This document shows positions 61,863 through 64,000 of a stretch of 64,000 bases of DNA, one piece after another (the first letter of the stretch is position 1; each line of letters starts with the position of its first letter). Origin of the DNA: an uncultured Bacillota bacterium (GTDB lineage Bacteria > Bacillota > Clostridia > Peptostreptococcales > Anaerovoracaceae); the NCBI GenBank assembly GCA_927441425.1, contig CAKMKG010000005.1, forward strand, positions 221,920 through 285,919. Reading direction: 5' to 3'. The notes beneath the pieces were generated by a model. The model saw only the letters and a program-made list of their open reading frames with translations, was not told where the DNA came from and ran no database searches. A program made the translations under genes and the position numbers.

Positions 61863-63086
61863 CTAGATCAAATGATTTTCCGATTTAATAATTTGAATCT
61901 TCAGCTCCTCTTTAATGTATTTCTTTTCAGCATACATTTTATCATCCGCTGACTTTATTAAAGATTCTACTTCAGATATTTCGTTGCTTCCAAAATCTAC
62001 AATACCATGGCTCACACTTATGTTATATCGTCTGCCTTCATCTAAGTTAATTTGCTCATATCTGTGATTAATGCGCTCCCATACTTTCTCAGCAAGATCT
62101 TGATCTATTCCATTGAAAACAACTAAAAACTCATCTCCGCCCATCCTGATTATAAAATCCTCTTCACGAATTACATGTTTAATCCCCTCAACTGCGCTTA
62201 CAATTAGTTCATCACCAAATTGATGTCCTAATTGATCATTAACCTCTTTGAGTCCGTTGATATCGATAAAACATAAACTCATTTTCAAGTGTCTTCTATT
62301 ATCATATTGGAGCATACGGCTTAGTTTTGATAAGCCTGATCTTCTATTAAAGGTCTTTGTGAGTTGATCATACATCAACTCATTGAAATACTCCGTCATC
62401 TCAGAAATTTCATCAGTATCAATATTTTTCAGTCGCTTTGAAACTTCATCATCGATCAGTGATAAATCCTTCAACTCTCTCATGAGGATTTTCATTGGTT
62501 TTCTTATTCGATTATTAGTAGAAATGAATGAATAGAAAGTAACGGCAATGATGACTAATACCAGGCCACCGTTTATCGTGAGTGCTCTTATTATTTTTCC
62601 TCTTGCGTATATAGAAAAAGATGCAACCATCTCATTGATGTCATTTACATAGGAATCGACTTCGCGATTAATCTTCTCACACGACTTCTCGTCTGGAATA
62701 GTACTTATGATACTAAGATATGCTGGTTTAAATGCCTCACCCCACTCTTTTGATATTGTCTCAAGTTTAATAGCTGTTTGTGGGTGATCAACTGAAATTG
62801 AATCTACACTTTTTCCACTTAATAAGGTTAAAGTGGTCTCAAATTCATCTATTTTCAATTTTAAATTTGATGCTAGGTGTTCTTCATGAACTGGGTCATT
62901 TCCAGTTGTAATTTGATTAGAGAGATGAGCCATATTATAGCTTAACATTCTCAGCTTTCCTGCCTGGTTGATAATATTTGCATCATTTTCCATATCCATG
63001 TATGCAAAAATGTTTATAAAGACTACTGCAAGTGCTAGTACAACTAATAATCCATGTGTTAATAACAATTGATTCTTAATCTTCAC
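61863..63086 (-). CDS. Diguanylate cyclase with PilJ/NarX-type sensor
   Basis: 407 residues, GTG start after AGGGGGTGG. Same N-terminal plan as the 60178 chemoreceptor: MKIKNQLLLTHGLLVV, then NIINQAGKLRMLSYNMAHLSN in the sensor, second membrane helix and HAMP (RKPMKILMRELKDLSLIDDE). The output is a GGDEF domain (about 240-400) with DINGLKEVNDQLGHQFGDEL and an intact MGGDEF active site. It makes cyclic di-GMP. The pair allows one signal to control both swimming bias and the motile-sessile switch. Confidence 0.92.
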   Translation of the reverse strand: MKIKNQLLLTHGLLVVLALAVVFINIFAYMDMENDANIINQAGKLRMLSYNMAHLSNQITTGNDPVHEEHLASNLKLKIDEFETTLTLLSGKSVDSISVDHPQTAIKLETISKEWGEAFKPAYLSIISTIPDEKSCEKINREVDSYVNDINEMVASFSIYARGKIIRALTINGGLVLVIIAVTFYSFISTNNRIRKPMKILMRELKDLSLIDDEVSKRLKNIDTDEISEMTEYFNELMYDQLTKTFNRRSGLSKLSRMLQYDNRRHLKMSLCFIDINGLKEVNDQLGHQFGDELIVSAVEGIKHVIREEDFIIRMGGDEFLVVFNGIDQDLAEKVWERINHRYEQINLDEGRRYNISVSHGIVDFGSNEISEVESLIKSADDKMYAEKKYIKEELKIQIIKSENHLI

Positions 63087-63108
63087 AAATCCACCCCCTA
63101 TTATTTAG

Positions 63109-63139
63109 AAGAGCAGCCCCAGACACTGAGGCTGCTCTT
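63109..63139 (-). terminator. Hairpin after hcp
   Basis: AAGAGCAGCC, 11-base loop, GGCTGCTCTT, just beyond the hcp stop on the minus strand. No strong T-run follows, so it may attenuate rather than fully end transcription into the cyclase gene. Confidence 0.55.
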
Positions 63140-63144
63140 TAAAA

Positions 63145-64000
63145 TTAAGCCATGAAAAACTTGATATCGTCTTCAGCTGTACCAATACCTGCAATGCCAA
63201 AGGTCTCTACTAACACATTTGCAACATTTGGTGATAAGAATCCTGGAAGTGTTGGTCCAAGGTGGATATTCTTCACGCCCAGGTATAAAAGTGCTAGAAG
63301 TACAATGACAGCCTTTTGCTCATACCATGCAATGTTATAGGCAATTGGAAGCTCATTAATGTCCTCTAAACCGAAAATCTCTTTAAGCTTAAGTGCAATG
63401 ATTGCTAATGAGTAAGAATCGTTACACTGTCCAGCATCTAGTACTCTCGGAATGCCACCAATATCACCAAGCGGCAGTTTGTTGTATCTGTATTTCGCAC
63501 AACCTGCAGTAAGAATGACTGTATCTTTTGGGAGTTTTCCAGCAAATTCAGTGTAATACTCTCTAGACTTCATTCTGCCATCGCATCCCGCCATAACAAA
63601 GAACTTTTTAATAGCACCTGTTTTAACGGCATCTACTACTTTGTCAGCTAAAGCAAATACTTGTTCGTGTGCGAATCCACCAACGATTGTTCCTGTTTCG
63701 ATTTCAGTTGGAGAAGGACATTTTTTCGCCATTTCAATTACAGCTGAGAAGTCTTTCTTGCCTTTATCGTCTGCAACAATATGCGTACATCCTGGGAAAC
63801 CAGAAGCCCCTGATGTGAAAATTCTATTTCTAATTTCATCGGTTCTTGGTGGTACAATGCAGTTCGTTGTAAATAAAATTGGTCCATTGAATGGTCCAAA
63901 CTCATCTACTTGACGCCACCATGAGCCACCGTAGTTGCCGGCAAAGTTATCATATTTTTTAAAGAATGGATAGTAATGAGCTGGTAACATTTCACTATGG
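63145..64000 (-). CDS. hcp: Hydroxylamine reductase / hybrid-cluster protein, C-terminal half (partial)
   Basis: About 285 of roughly 550 residues are visible; the 5' end lies beyond the window. [82 protein letters not shown] and [15 protein letters not shown] are the classic Hcp blocks; Cys in [11 protein letters not shown] and GQCNDSY and the Glu of WYEQKA ligate the hybrid 4Fe-2S-2O cluster. Hcp reduces NO to N2O (and hydroxylamine) and limits protein S-nitrosylation. A nitrate/nitrite-type sensor pair is encoded right downstream, fitting a nitrogen-oxide response locus. Confidence 0.95.
   Translation of the reverse strand, partial: HSEMLPAHYYPFFKKYDNFAGNYGGSWWRQVDEFGPFNGPILFTTNCIVPPRTDEIRNRIFTSGASGFPGCTHIVADDKGKKDFSAVIEMAKKCPSPTEIETGTIVGGFAHEQVFALADKVVDAVKTGAIKKFFVMAGCDGRMKSREYYTEFAGKLPKDTVILTAGCAKYRYNKLPLGDIGGIPRVLDAGQCNDSYSLAIIALKLKEIFGLEDINELPIAYNIAWYEQKAVIVLLALLYLGVKNIHLGPTLPGFLSPNVANVLVETFGIAGIGTAEDDIKFFMA

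Noticed and set aside
1..64000. CRISPR arrays, tRNA or rRNA genes, intact transposases
   Set aside because: No regularly spaced repeats, no cloverleaf-like conserved tRNA ends and no transposase motifs were found while reading both strands.

Overview
The window reads as chromosome of an anaerobic Firmicute of the Clostridia type. The support is a radical 2-hydroxyacyl-CoA dehydratase with its activase, split transketolase subunits, an orphan Na+-pump decarboxylase beta/gamma pair, a hybrid-cluster protein, strong AGGAGG ribosome binding sites and moderate-to-low GC. No rRNA, tRNA, CRISPR array or intact transposase was seen. Nearly all genes lie on the minus strand.

Region 1 (1-7.6 kb): the tail of a PucR-type regulator, a three-domain DNA ligase D (PE-LIG-POL), small unknown genes, a TerC-family membrane protein and a large poly-HAMP chemoreceptor. 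A copy of the chemoreceptor's 3' end plus its terminator sits just downstream of terC, which now uses part of that copy for its own last codons.

Region 2 (7.6-36.3 kb): catabolism of organic acids. AtuA, DUF4387 and a CitMHS transporter form one operon divergent from a LysR regulator. A seven-gene operon follows: AEC permease, RraA-type aldolase, transketolase N and C, D-2-hydroxyacid dehydrogenase, and LeuC/LeuD-like hydro-lyase. An alpha/beta hydrolase has its own promoter. A five-gene operon (2-hydroxyacyl-CoA dehydratase HgdAB-like, CoA-transferase, FadN-like, FadA-like) and the divergent activase gene each have a near-consensus sigma-54 promoter with matched upstream TTGAA/TTCAA dyads. 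The sigma-54 activator lies between them. Decarboxylase beta/gamma subunits, a PLP lyase, a YtcJ-type amidohydrolase, an NhaC antiporter and a LuxR regulator complete the region. A 60-bp regulatory block with an ATAAGTA-N11-TACTTAT core is repeated upstream of the AEC operon, the hydrolase and the decarboxylase genes.

Region 3 (36.4-58.8 kb): an AT-rich accessory, defence-type island. It carries an AbiE toxin-antitoxin pair with a visible operator, a decayed DUF1016 nuclease, a diguanylate cyclase, an XRE repressor and a TIR protein. Next is a tight operon of DUF2971, helicase-nuclease, DUF2971 and a K+ channel. Then come an uncharacterised 'QDRYxGD' protein, a HEPN protein, a SEC-C protein, a frameshifted PD-(D/E)XK gene, a putative AbiC-like protein, a pnuC/nadR fusion remnant, and a PHP-ATPase with a small partner. 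A short motif (consensus near CGCATTATAGCAATAA) recurs upstream of six of these modules. The right edge holds repeats, hairpins and GC-rich debris. The DUF2971/helicase/DUF2971/channel operon is my best candidate for an undescribed system.

Region 4 (59.2-64 kb): core genes return, with a PNPOx-fold protein, a CGGC protein, a chemoreceptor and a diguanylate cyclase that share the same sensor module, and the C-terminal half of hydroxylamine reductase (Hcp).
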